A program made the translations under genes and the position numbers. A stretch of 64,000 bases of DNA from Akkermansia sp. RCC_12PD (lineage in GTDB: Bacteria > Verrucomicrobiota > Verrucomicrobiia > Verrucomicrobiales > Akkermansiaceae), in NCBI RefSeq assembly GCF_036417355.1, contig NZ_CP143889.1, positions 558,001 through 622,000 of the forward strand, in the 5' to 3' direction. A model generated the notes under the pieces. It ran no database searches and was not told where the DNA came from. It was given only the letters and a program-made list of their open reading frames with translations. Position 1 is the stretch's first letter. Every line of letters starts with the position of its first letter. This document shows positions 25,981 through 34,839 of the stretch, piece by piece.

Positions 25981-28900
25981 ATTCCTGCATCAATTCCTTC
26001 AATAACACGCCCTCCCGCGTCATCGCCCTCAGGGCATCCGTTCCCCTGTCCAGCGGCAGCCGGAATGCCAGGGGATCATTCAGCACATGGGAAACGAAGC
26101 GCAGCCCCTGCACCATCACGGGATGGAACAGGTCCAGCCTGCCGCGCAGATAGTCTTCCCTCACGCCCTGTTCCTCATACAGCCTGATTACGTCTTCCAT
26201 GAAGCATCCCACGGCCTGGTCCGCATTCCACCAGTACCGTTCCTGTGCGGCGGCATCACCGAAGGTCTCCAGAATCCTGCCCAGGAAACGGCCGCGGCTT
26301 TCCCGCGCCACGGCGGCGGAAGGTTCTTCACCCGCCCCCGTAAAGCATTCCAGAGGAATGTAGGATTCCCGTTCAGAGACGGCGGGGCGGCCGTTCCCGT
26401 CCAGATAGACTCCGTTCCAGGCATGCACCACGTACGGCGCACGCGCCTCCTTCATGGGGCTTTCCGGAACGCCCGGCATCAGGCGGACGGTATGCCCCGG
26501 ATCATCCGGATCACGGTAAAGAACACAGGTGGCGTACATCGCATGCGCCTCTTCCGGGTCAGGCAGGAAGGGGAGCATGCCTCCACGTACTTCCTGCTGC
26601 CTCCGGTCCAGCATGTCAATCAGCACCGCCGCTTCATCCAGCGGCACCTCCCGCGTCCATGCGGACGTCACTCCCTCCGGAGCCGCTTCCGAATCCACGC
26701 GGTATTTCCTTCCCTGCCAGACGATGCCGGATTCCGCCGCTTCCGGACGGCCGGCAAAGTCACGCCTCACTGTCTCCAGCGTCTCTACCGCCCTGGCCAC
26801 ATCCGGACGACCGCGCCAGGCGGCGGGGGCGGAAACGCCGCGCCGTACGGAAAAGTCATCCTCCACGTAGGAGGGAGCCTCCAGAACCGGAGTGGGCAGA
26901 GAATCGTTCACCGTCCGCGGAAAGGCGTTTTTCGCGCCTCTGAACGGTTTGCGCACCAAATGCAGGTACAGGCCGGGACGGTCCGGGTCCGGCCGCCATG
27001 AGTTCAAATCCGGGAATTCCCGCAAGACGCCGGCCAGTTCCGCCATGCGCGCCGCCGCCAGACGCTCCGCCCGGCGGAGGGAACCGCCTTCATAACCATC
27101 CAGGGAAGCCAGAGCCCTTTCCAGGTCCGTCCGCACATGGACGGGCACGGAGGACAGAACATGTCCCGCCATCAAACTGTGAGCGTACCGCTCCATCATC
27201 GGAAGGCGGACTTCCTCACCCCCGTTCCCGCTCCAGGCACGTTCCGCCCGTATCCGCCCGTTCATTCCCACGGTTTCCCGCAGCATATCCAAAAATCCGG
27301 TATCCGCACCCTTTCCATCTTTCAGCATCCTGTTCAATGCAGCCGCGCGGCGGCTCAGTTCCGCGAGGGGCTGCGGGGCCCTTTCCGGACTGGCCGCGCC
27401 GTAACGCGCCCATGCGGCCACCGTTTCCGGCACGGCTTCATGGTCCAGACTGGCAAAGAAATATTCCTTGGAAAGCTGGGACAGCTCCTCGATCAGCTCC
27501 GTTTCTCCGGGGAACGTCTTGCGGCGCGGGACACGGCCCATGCGCTTGAGCATTTCCCAGGCCGCTTCCGGGGAAAGCTGTTCCGTACGCATCAGACGGT
27601 CCCAGACGACTTCCGCCTTATCCTCAATCAGGGCCAGGGGATTGGCCGTGTTATGCAGGCGCAGGCGGTGCATGACCAAACCCTTGGCAGTGGGCACGGG
27701 CTGGTTGTCCGCATCCACGCCCAGCCTTTGCACGCCGCCCACGTATTTGCCGTGGATGTCCATGCGCTCCCGCAGGGCGTCAGGGCTCATCAACTTTTCC
27801 GCGGCCACTCGGCCTGCGCCCGTCACTTCCAGCAGGTCTCCGGACCCGGAGGCTCCGCGGAAGCCGTAGCCCGCCCTCAGCATGTCGGAGACAGCCAGGG
27901 CCGTCAGACCGTCATACAGGTAGGGGAGACGCTCGCCGCGCGCATTTTCCAGACCGCCGGACAGCCTCAAATGCGTGGGGTCCCATTCCGGATGTCCGTT
28001 GACGGCATGCCACCGCCACCCGCGGATCAAATCCTTCTTGGCAACGCAGGCCGGGGAAAACATCATGGAGACATTCGCCATCAGGTCCGCCGCGGCTCCC
28101 TCCCGCGAGGAATGCCACGCCGACCATGTTCCCGAGGGATAGCGAACTCTCCACAATCCGTTCCCGCGGACGCCCGAGGACTGGAACAGGCTGGGCGTCA
28201 GGCAGGACAGGTTTTCCACGGCCTTGTCCGTACCGGGATAGATACGGGGGGCAGGCTCTTCCGGCCCGGCGGACAGCCGGTCCGCATCCAGCACGGAGGC
28301 AAATTCCGCCGTCCGTCCGGGAGAAGTTTCCAGATAGCGGGACAGCAGGCGGGAGTAACTTTCCACCGGCGTATAGCCGCGCCCCACGCAGACATCAAAG
28401 TCCGCCATGTTCGGCAGCACGTGGAACAGGCTGTTCACGTCCGCCTGGGCTCCCCATACGCAGCGGTTCATCTCCTGCAATTCGGGGCTGACGGACTGGC
28501 GCTCCCTGTCTCCCAGCCGGGACATCATCGCACTCATCCGGGACAGGGAGGAGACGAGCCCCTCCGGAGTGGAGGAATTCTCCAGCAGCTCCGGAGCGTT
28601 CAGCAGGGAGCTCCCCTCCTCCAGCCAGAGGCGCGCTCTGCCAGAACTGTATTCATCCCGGCAAAAGGACTGCCACAGCCTTCCGGCCACGTGGCCGGCT
28701 ACTTCCTCCTGGGAAGCGCCGTGCACGCGCTCCATGACGCCCTCATATACATTCGCACGGGCTCTTCCGTCCATTTCCCGCGTCACGGCGTCCCAGTCCT
28801 GCCGGGAAAACTTCACCGCGGCGCCCGCTTCCTCCGGATAAGCCAGCAGAAGCATTTTGTAAGGACGGGCGGCGCCCTGTTTCAGCCTTTCCGCCACAAA

Positions 28901-31120
28901 GGAGCGGCGCACGTCTTCCGCCCGCATGTCGTAATCCGTCTCATTGCGCAGACGCCACGGAATTTCCAGGCCGTTCCTGTTGCGGATCAGGCCCAGGTCC
29001 TCCGCCTCCTTTCGGCACAGGAATTCATACCAGGAGGAAAGGGCCTCCTCCGCGGAAGACTTTCCGGAAACGCGCTTGAGCGGAGAGCCCGGGGCGGGGT
29101 CCATGCCGTACGCCGTCCTTCCCTCCGCGTCCAGCGATTCTCCCACGCGAGGCAGCCCGGCGCGGAGCAGCCACCGGGAACGCACTTCCGCATGGTCCGG
29201 ATGCAGGGAAAGCTTCCTCAACGCTTCCGCGGATTCCGGAAAGTCAGCCATGCTCCACGGTTTGGAACGCACGGGGGAAGGCAGCTCCAGAAAATCCCGC
29301 ACCTCCCGTTCCGTCCTTAAAAACGGTTCTCCGCCCTCGCCGAGGGCGCGGGACCATTCCAACGCCTTCCCGGAAATATACAGGGAGCCCCATAGCGGGG
29401 AATTGCGCAGGGATTCCTGCAAGAGATCCCCGGCCCGGTACACGTCCTTTTCCCGCAGAATGCGGGCCGCCTCATCGTCCGGAATGCCGAACACCTTGAG
29501 AGGAGTCCCATCCCCCAGAAGGGAGGACGGATGTCGGAAGTGATGCAGGGCCGCCTTTCCCGCCCCAATCAGCAGGAAAGGCATCATCATGCCGGCCTCC
29601 CTCAACTGGTCTTCCGGGGAAAGCTGCCTCTGCTTCCACCCTTCCCAGTCCACGCCGGATTCCTTTCCGGTGGCCAGGCCGACCCCTTCCTGAGCCAGCA
29701 TGGGGGTCAGTTCCATCAGCTTGTTCTCCGCGGCCATCTTCACGGCATCCGCGGCAAGGGCGCCCGTTCCGGAAAGAACCGCTCCGGCGGCGGCCCCGGC
29801 ACCTCCCGCGGCACGCATGGACTGGAAGGAGCGCATGCCCTGCCCCAGCATTTTCTGGCCCAGCTTCGTCATTCCGAAGGAAAGGAGGGTGTTTGCTCCA
29901 CCGGACAGAACGGCCCCGTCCATCTGGGCGTCAAAGTCGCCGTCCGGATTCATGCGCCGCGCATCCGCCATATGCCGCCCCGTTTCCCCGGCCATCAGCA
30001 CGCCAAGCCCCGCGGGTCCGGCAAACGCCAGCGCCGTGGATGCGCCCTGCTGGGCCATGTCCACCATCATTTCACGGAACCATGGCGCATCCTTGCCCCC
30101 GCGCAGAGGGGCGAATTCCAACCGCGCAAAATTCCTCAGCTCTTCAAAACTCCGGGAATACCGGTCCAGGGCCTCCTTCGTTTTTCCGTCCGGCATGACC
30201 CAGGCCGCACCGTTAACGGCAAACTGGCCAACATTTTCCGCCGTCTCCGCAGTCCCGCGTTTCAGCGCGGACTCCAGAGCCGTCCTGAAACCGGGCCGGG
30301 AACGCATGTACGGAGCCATCATGCGAAACACCTTCTGCCGATCGTCGCCGCCCAGCCCCGCCAGACAATCCACGGCGCGCACGACGTCCGGAATGCCTTT
30401 CACCGGATTCCAATTCACCTGCACGGCAGGGAAACCGCCTTCTGGCGGCGCTTCATTGGCCACCAGGCCTTCCAGCCCCTTCCGTATCATGTCTGCGGCT
30501 TCCGACAGGCGGTTCCGGTCATCCAGCGCGTCGGAGACGGCCCTGCTCCTCATCTTCTCCGCCACGGACCGCAAATCCTCCGGCCAGCGGGAAACGGCCT
30601 CCAGTCGCCGTTCGTCCGGCTCTTCCGAAGTCCCCGCCAGGACCCGGTCATAAGCCTCCTGGTACAGTTCAAACAGCGTTTCCCGCTGGGAAAGGCGCAC
30701 CTGGTTGTGCTGGGAGACCGCCACGAACAACTCGTTGTCAGACTTTCCGGAAGCCCCGTACTGGCGCGCCACCTGTTCCCGTATCCGCCCCCACTCCTTC
30801 CGGATGCGTTCGCGCGGAATCCCTCCGGTGTCCGCCACCCAGGACTGCATCACGCAGGCGGCCACCCGCTCGCCATCCGCCATGCCGGGGGAGTACATGG
30901 CCTCCGCCTCACGCCGCACCTCCCGGGGGATGGTTGCCACATCCCCCGTCAGCACACTGTTCCAGTACTCTTCCCGCTCCGCCGCCTCGCGTCCCGCATC
31001 CTCCACAATTGAGGCAGGCGCGGCCTGTGCCGGAACCGCCTCCGTCTTCATGGTTTCCTCCGCCAGAGCCTCTTCCTGCAGGAGCGAGCTGCCCTGCCCT
31101 TCTTCCCATTCCGCCTTCAT
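25967..31120 (-). CDS. Giant 1,717-residue protein of probable phage virion origin
   Basis: Not recognised as a known family. The N-terminal 340 residues are charged and mostly helical (no signal peptide). Residues of about 350-530 are rich in Gly, Ala and Met with several hydrophobic stretches (for example ASTALAFAGPAGLGVLMAGE, GAAAGAVLSGTGALAADAV, MMMPFLLIGAGKAAL), which could insert into a membrane. The rest is long, charged and Trp-containing with no visible catalytic motif. Size, the membrane-active centre and the linked terminase resemble internal virion/DNA-ejection or polyvalent proteins of tailed phages; this is inference. The 5.1 kb frame is uninterrupted, arguing for selection. It starts one base after the stop of the 433-residue gene and overlaps the terminase start. 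Confidence 0.6.
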   Translation of the reverse strand: MKAEWEEGQGSSLLQEEALAEETMKTEAVPAQAAPASIVEDAGREAAEREEYWNSVLTGDVATIPREVRREAEAMYSPGMADGERVAACVMQSWVADTGGIPRERIRKEWGRIREQVARQYGASGKSDNELFVAVSQHNQVRLSQRETLFELYQEAYDRVLAGTSEEPDERRLEAVSRWPEDLRSVAEKMRSRAVSDALDDRNRLSEAADMIRKGLEGLVANEAPPEGGFPAVQVNWNPVKGIPDVVRAVDCLAGLGGDDRQKVFRMMAPYMRSRPGFRTALESALKRGTAETAENVGQFAVNGAAWVMPDGKTKEALDRYSRSFEELRNFARLEFAPLRGGKDAPWFREMMVDMAQQGASTALAFAGPAGLGVLMAGETGRHMADARRMNPDGDFDAQMDGAVLSGGANTLLSFGMTKLGQKMLGQGMRSFQSMRAAGGAGAAAGAVLSGTGALAADAVKMAAENKLMELTPMLAQEGVGLATGKESGVDWEGWKQRQLSPEDQLREAGMMMPFLLIGAGKAALHHFRHPSSLLGDGTPLKVFGIPDDEAARILREKDVYRAGDLLQESLRNSPLWGSLYISGKALEWSRALGEGGEPFLRTEREVRDFLELPSPVRSKPWSMADFPESAEALRKLSLHPDHAEVRSRWLLRAGLPRVGESLDAEGRTAYGMDPAPGSPLKRVSGKSSAEEALSSWYEFLCRKEAEDLGLIRNRNGLEIPWRLRNETDYDMRAEDVRRSFVAERLKQGAARPYKMLLLAYPEEAGAAVKFSRQDWDAVTREMDGRARANVYEGVMERVHGASQEEVAGHVAGRLWQSFCRDEYSSGRARLWLEEGSSLLNAPELLENSSTPEGLVSSLSRMSAMMSRLGDRERQSVSPELQEMNRCVWGAQADVNSLFHVLPNMADFDVCVGRGYTPVESYSRLLSRYLETSPGRTAEFASVLDADRLSAGPEEPAPRIYPGTDKAVENLSCLTPSLFQSSGVRGNGLWRVRYPSGTWSAWHSSREGAAADLMANVSMMFSPACVAKKDLIRGWRWHAVNGHPEWDPTHLRLSGGLENARGERLPYLYDGLTALAVSDMLRAGYGFRGASGSGDLLEVTGAGRVAAEKLMSPDALRERMDIHGKYVGGVQRLGVDADNQPVPTAKGLVMHRLRLHNTANPLALIEDKAEVVWDRLMRTEQLSPEAAWEMLKRMGRVPRRKTFPGETELIEELSQLSKEYFFASLDHEAVPETVAAWARYGAASPERAPQPLAELSRRAAALNRMLKDGKGADTGFLDMLRETVGMNGRIRAERAWSGNGGEEVRLPMMERYAHSLMAGHVLSSVPVHVRTDLERALASLDGYEGGSLRRAERLAAARMAELAGVLREFPDLNSWRPDPDRPGLYLHLVRKPFRGAKNAFPRTVNDSLPTPVLEAPSYVEDDFSVRRGVSAPAAWRGRPDVARAVETLETVRRDFAGRPEAAESGIVWQGRKYRVDSEAAPEGVTSAWTREVPLDEAAVLIDMLDRRQQEVRGGMLPFLPDPEEAHAMYATCVLYRDPDDPGHTVRLMPGVPESPMKEARAPYVVHAWNGVYLDGNGRPAVSERESYIPLECFTGAGEEPSAAVARESRGRFLGRILETFGDAAAQERYWWNADQAVGCFMEDVIRLYEEQGVREDYLRGRLDLFHPVMVQGLRFVSHVLNDPLAFRLPLDRGTDALRAMTREGVLLKELMQEYEKP

Positions 31121-31121
31121 A

Positions 31122-32423
31122 TTACTGTTTCTCCTTCCTGTTTTTCATGTCCCGGAAGCCGACCCATCCGGCATCCTGCATCCGGTTTTCCTCTTCAAAA
31201 ACCCGCTCCATTTCCGCGGCGGCATTCGCCGGATTCTTCTTCACGGCATCCAGCAGGGCCCACTGCACCCGCTTCCATTCCTCCACGGCCCGCGCATCCG
31301 TCACCGGTCCCCAGGCCCCGTTCCGGAACATGGAGGACAAGCGGCGGGAAGCCGCCCGGCGCACCTCCTGCGGCACCAGCTTCATCGCCTCCCGCCTCTC
31401 GGCCAGCATCTTCACCTGTCCGGAGGGAAGTCCGGAAGTGGCCACCTCAATCACGGCGTCCGTATCCCCTTCACCGCCGCAGTCCTCGTCAATCAGGCGG
31501 GTCATCCGGCACAGCAGCCCCTCGTCCGCCGGGAAGCTGATGCCGGAAAGCTCCGCCTCCCGCATGCGGTCGCGGGCATCCGCATAACGCCTCAACTGGC
31601 CGGAACTGACCAGGCCGTATTTCTCCGCATTCGCCAGCCCTTCGTCGCGCAGCATGCCGCCGCCGGCCACGGTACGGAAAATGGAATCCGCATACCGCCG
31701 CTTCAATTCCCCGTAGGCCGCTTCAGCTTCCCGGGCCACCTTCCTTTCCATTTCATTCAGGGAGGCTCCCTCCTGTTCCGCCCGGACGACGGGCAGAGCG
31801 GCAGCCGGGTCCCGGCGTACCTCTTCCACGGCCCGGTTCAGAGCAACCCGGTCGCGCGCGTCCTCCGCCATGCGCCCGGCTTCCTCACTGGTCACAAACA
31901 CGCCCGTCCCCTCTTCAATCCTGCGTTCCGCCAGTCCGGCATCCCCCTGCTCCACAGCGGACTCCACGCTTCCGGTCCAGGAACGGCGCGCCTGCTCCAC
32001 CTGGCCAAGACGGGACATCTTTTCCAGGTAAATGCTTCCGGCGGCGGCCAGATTTTCCCGCGCCGCCTCCACACGCCCCTTCACCCGGCCGGACATTTTT
32101 TCCGGCAGGTAGGAAGGCAACCTGTCCGCCAGAGCCTTCTTCCACCTGGCTTGCAAATCGTCCGCGGTGCCAGCGGAATCCAGCTCCCGCATCACATCCT
32201 GTTCAAAGCGGTAGAGGCCGTCCCGGGCCTCGGCCCATTGTCCGGCGTCCCTCACCTCCTGCATCCCGGCCAGCATGTTCCCTGCCGTTCCCGCTAAATC
32301 CGCCACCCCGGCGGACAGGCGGCGAACGCCTGCGGCCTGGGCTTCCAGCGCATCCAGCGGGATCATTCCGGACAGATCCGGCCCCATGCGCGACATTCCA
32401 AAATCCTGTATTCGTATAGCCAT
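31122..32423 (-). CDS. Helical 433-residue protein, probable phage structural/ejection partner
   Basis: No family recognised. The whole protein is charged and helical with long heptad-like stretches and several internal Ala/Arg/Glu-rich segments (for example MSGRVKGRVEAARENLAAAG, ERRIEEGTGVFVTSEEAGRMAEDARDRVALN). It has no signal peptide and no membrane helix. It begins MAIRIQDFGMSRMGP, reminiscent of short virion-protein starts, and it is first in a tight three-gene unit with the giant protein and terminase. Phages often encode such a coiled-coil internal virion protein beside a giant one. The functional label is inference; the gene is real by length, frame and spacing. Confidence 0.65.
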   Translation of the reverse strand: MAIRIQDFGMSRMGPDLSGMIPLDALEAQAAGVRRLSAGVADLAGTAGNMLAGMQEVRDAGQWAEARDGLYRFEQDVMRELDSAGTADDLQARWKKALADRLPSYLPEKMSGRVKGRVEAARENLAAAGSIYLEKMSRLGQVEQARRSWTGSVESAVEQGDAGLAERRIEEGTGVFVTSEEAGRMAEDARDRVALNRAVEEVRRDPAAALPVVRAEQEGASLNEMERKVAREAEAAYGELKRRYADSIFRTVAGGGMLRDEGLANAEKYGLVSSGQLRRYADARDRMREAELSGISFPADEGLLCRMTRLIDEDCGGEGDTDAVIEVATSGLPSGQVKMLAERREAMKLVPQEVRRAASRRLSSMFRNGAWGPVTDARAVEEWKRVQWALLDAVKKNPANAAAEMERVFEEENRMQDAGWVGFRDMKNRKEKQ

Positions 32424-32540
32424 GTTCTAATGGCTTTCAAGCTAGGGAGCGGACGGAACACCGGTCATCCATTCCAAACCGTCACTGTCTCCCTTACTTG
32501 CCTCTTGCCAAAACGGAGGCATTCCAACACAATCCCCTGC

Positions 32541-33335
32541 ATGCCCCGCATCCGTTTCATCACCGCCTACGACGGCCGCCCCTACCTGGGCTGGCAAAGC
32601 CAGCCGGGAGGCCGCACCGTGCAGGACAAGCTGGAACGTGCCTTTTCAACCCTTTTCGGGGAAGCCGTCCGCATCCACGGGTCCGGCAGGACGGACGCCG
32701 GAGTGCACGCCCTGGGACAGGTCTTCCACGTGGATGCGCCGGACACCCACCGCATTCCCGCAGACAAATGGCCTGCTGCCATCAATACCCGCCTGCCCAG
32801 CACCATCCGGGTCATCCATGCGGAGTACACGGGCCCCGGCTTTCACGCCCGCTTCAGCGCCACGGGGAAAACGTACCGCTACTGCATTTCCAGCGAACCC
32901 ATCCTGAACCCGTTTGACGCGGGCCTGGCCTGGCACCGTCCGCTGGCCTGGAGCCTGGACGCCCTGACGGAAGCCGCCGGGCTCTTTCTGGGGGAACACG
33001 ACTTTACGGCCTTTGCCGCCCTGAGGGGCAACGAGCCCCGCCCCATCCCGGAAGACTACTTCCGGCGCACCATTACCCGTGCGGACGTGAGGCGGGAAGG
33101 GAACCACACCTTCATCACATTCACGGGCACGGGCTTCCTTTATAAAATGGTGCGCCTCATGGCGGGCGCGGCCCATGAGGCGGCACGCGGGAAAATCACA
33201 CTGGAGGAATTAAACCGCCTCATCCGTTCCCCGCGCCCGGATGACAAAAGCCCGTTCTGCGCGCCGCCGGACGGCCTTACCCTGATGCAGGTGCATTACC
33301 CGGATTCCGTCCCGGAAAACAGGCCGGAGCAATAA
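32541..33335 (+). CDS. truA: tRNA pseudouridine(38-40) synthase TruA
   Basis: A 264-residue enzyme that isomerises uridines 38-40 in tRNA anticodon stems. The catalytic Asp52 is in GSGRTDAGVHALGQ, preceded by the typical FITAYDGRPYLGWQSQ start; later motifs are FHARFSATGKTYRY and the C-terminal GTGFLYKMVRLMAGA. The start at 32541 matches family length; the open frame upstream is not conserved-looking. Divergent from the phage-derived block, with 117 bases between, and convergent with nadD. Confidence 0.95.
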   Translation: MPRIRFITAYDGRPYLGWQSQPGGRTVQDKLERAFSTLFGEAVRIHGSGRTDAGVHALGQVFHVDAPDTHRIPADKWPAAINTRLPSTIRVIHAEYTGPGFHARFSATGKTYRYCISSEPILNPFDAGLAWHRPLAWSLDALTEAAGLFLGEHDFTAFAALRGNEPRPIPEDYFRRTITRADVRREGNHTFITFTGTGFLYKMVRLMAGAAHEAARGKITLEELNRLIRSPRPDDKSPFCAPPDGLTLMQVHYPDSVPENRPEQ

Positions 33336-33352
33336 AAAACGGCCTCCGGGGG

Positions 33353-33940
33353 TTACTTTTCCGCCATTCCCCGCGGAACGCCGTACAGCCCTTCCCTTCT
33401 GATGAAGCTTTCCACTTCCGGATTCAAATGAGGCACGGGGCATACGCCCGCGCGCAGGGCTTCCCGGATGCCGGTGGAAGATGCTGGTTCATCCCCTTCA
33501 ATAAAAACGGCCCGAACTCCCTCCCTGGGATCCGGCGCGCCGCCCCGGTGGTACACGATGAACGTCGCCATGTTAGCCAGATGCCTCCAGCGGCCCCATT
33601 TCTCCAGGGAATCCCACTGGTCCTTGCCCATCAGCCAGAACAATTCCGCTCCCGGATGGCAGGCAGCCACGCTTTCCGCCACCCGCCATGACCAGGAAGG
33701 CGGGGGCAAATTCAAGTCCGTACGGTCCAATACGGCCCAGTCCAGCCCTTTCAGGGCCAGTTCAATCATCCGGCAGCGCCGGGCATCCGAAACGGAAGGG
33801 GCCTGTTCCTTCAGCGGGGAAAGGGAACAGGGCATGAACAGTACGCGATCCAGGCCACAGCACTCCCTGGCACGCGAAGCCACGCGCACATGGCCTTCGT
33901 GCACGGGATCAAACGAACCGCCGAAAATGCACAACTTCAC
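33353..33940 (-). CDS. nadD: Nicotinate-nucleotide adenylyltransferase
   Basis: A 195-residue enzyme adding AMP to nicotinate mononucleotide in NAD synthesis. The nucleotidyltransferase motif GGSFDPVHEGHV (GxFxPxHxGH) is at the start, LFWLMGKDQW in the centre, and the C-terminal SSTGIREALRAG provides the ISSTxIR motif. Length is slightly short but normal. The end converges with truA (17 bases between stops). Confidence 0.94.
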   Translation of the reverse strand: MKLCIFGGSFDPVHEGHVRVASRARECCGLDRVLFMPCSLSPLKEQAPSVSDARRCRMIELALKGLDWAVLDRTDLNLPPPSWSWRVAESVAACHPGAELFWLMGKDQWDSLEKWGRWRHLANMATFIVYHRGGAPDPREGVRAVFIEGDEPASSTGIREALRAGVCPVPHLNPEVESFIRREGLYGVPRGMAEK

Positions 33941-33968
33941 TGTCCGTCACCTCCATGAGGCCAGGAAA

Positions 33969-34646
33969 TCAGAGCCCCTCCGTACCTTTATAGGGGAGGA
34001 ACCCCCCGATGGGAACGCGCACCATCCTCTTTTCCAAAGGCAGGCGCCGGAACCGGTTGATAAAATCCGTCAGGCGCCCGTAATTGCGTTCCGTCTTGGG
34101 AATCCCCTGATGACCGCAGTTTACGTCCGGATTGTAATGCAGCTCCACATGAAGATGGGCAGGGTACATGCCGCGGTTCGTGCCGATGGTGCCCACCTGG
34201 GTGCCGCGCAGCACCAGTTGGCCCAGCACTACGTTGATGTCATTCAAATGGGAATAAAGCGTCTGGCAGCAGAGGACCTTGCCGGACTTGGGCTCCCGGA
34301 AGGCATGGCGGACAATTACCACCTTTCCCCAGGCGCCCCGTGCGTCTGCCGCATACGTGACCACACCGTGGCCCACGGAATAAACGGGGTCTCCCAAGTC
34401 GGTATTGCCTCCGCCGTTGCCGTTCCAGTCCTCGCCCATGTGACGGGGGCTTTTCAGGCGCAGGCCGCGGGAACGGTAATAGCCCTTGCCGTCCGGCTTG
34501 CCCACCGGAAAATCAAAGCCGTCGCACAGGGGGACGAGCGCAAACTTACTGTCCCGCTTGGCCATGTAAACGGGCGCGCTCTCGCTGATGAAGGCCGTTC
34601 CGGTCAGAAAGAACAGGGCCAGCAATAAAAAACGGAAGTAGAACAT
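33969..34646 (-). CDS. Secreted M23-family metallopeptidase
   Basis: A 225-residue exported protein with an N-terminal hydrophobic signal (MFYFRFLLLALFFLTGTAF). The M23/LytM domain carries the Zn ligands in HMGEDWN (HxxxD) and HLHVELH, with SVGHGVVTYAADARGAWGKVVIVRH and LVLRGTQVGTIGTNRG between. It likely cleaves peptidoglycan cross-bridges or stems, or activates an amidase. A -10 box ends directly at the first in-frame ATG (34664), so the next ATG at 34646 is chosen; it leaves a leader of about 10 bases. Confidence 0.87.
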   Translation of the reverse strand: MFYFRFLLLALFFLTGTAFISESAPVYMAKRDSKFALVPLCDGFDFPVGKPDGKGYYRSRGLRLKSPRHMGEDWNGNGGGNTDLGDPVYSVGHGVVTYAADARGAWGKVVIVRHAFREPKSGKVLCCQTLYSHLNDINVVLGQLVLRGTQVGTIGTNRGMYPAHLHVELHYNPDVNCGHQGIPKTERNYGRLTDFINRFRRLPLEKRMVRVPIGGFLPYKGTEGL

Positions 34647-34664
34647 AGGGGGAAAAGTTTCCAT

Positions 34665-34693
34665 ATGCTAGACAGCGCGCATGTCCGTATCAA
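34665..34693 (-). promoter_or_regulatory. Promoter of the M23 peptidase gene
   Basis: On the minus strand TTGATA (34688-34693) and TAGCAT (34665-34670) are 17 bases apart. The ATG at 34646 lies 18 bases beyond the -10 box. Confidence 0.55.
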
Positions 34694-34839
34694 GCGGAAT
34701 TCTCTGTATGTCCCAGTTAGAAGGTTCCGGACCTTTCCCCTGCCCGGAAGAGCACGTTTCCCTTTCAACTTGACAGCAAAGTCCCTCTATGAAAGAAGGA
34801 GGGAGCATTCTGCATATTTCTGTAACACATATATTCTTC

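Noticed and set aside
27137-29320. A 727-codon plus-strand frame opposite the giant phage-type gene
   Set aside because: The giant protein's frame is continuous for 5.1 kb and coupled to its neighbours; the opposite frame is rich in Pro/Arg/Gly/His with no domain.
34793-34803. SD-like AAGAAGGAGGG before the fucosidase
   Set aside because: It is about 37 bases before the ATG that gives a signal peptide, and no closer ATG encodes one. It is not taken as the ribosome-binding site.
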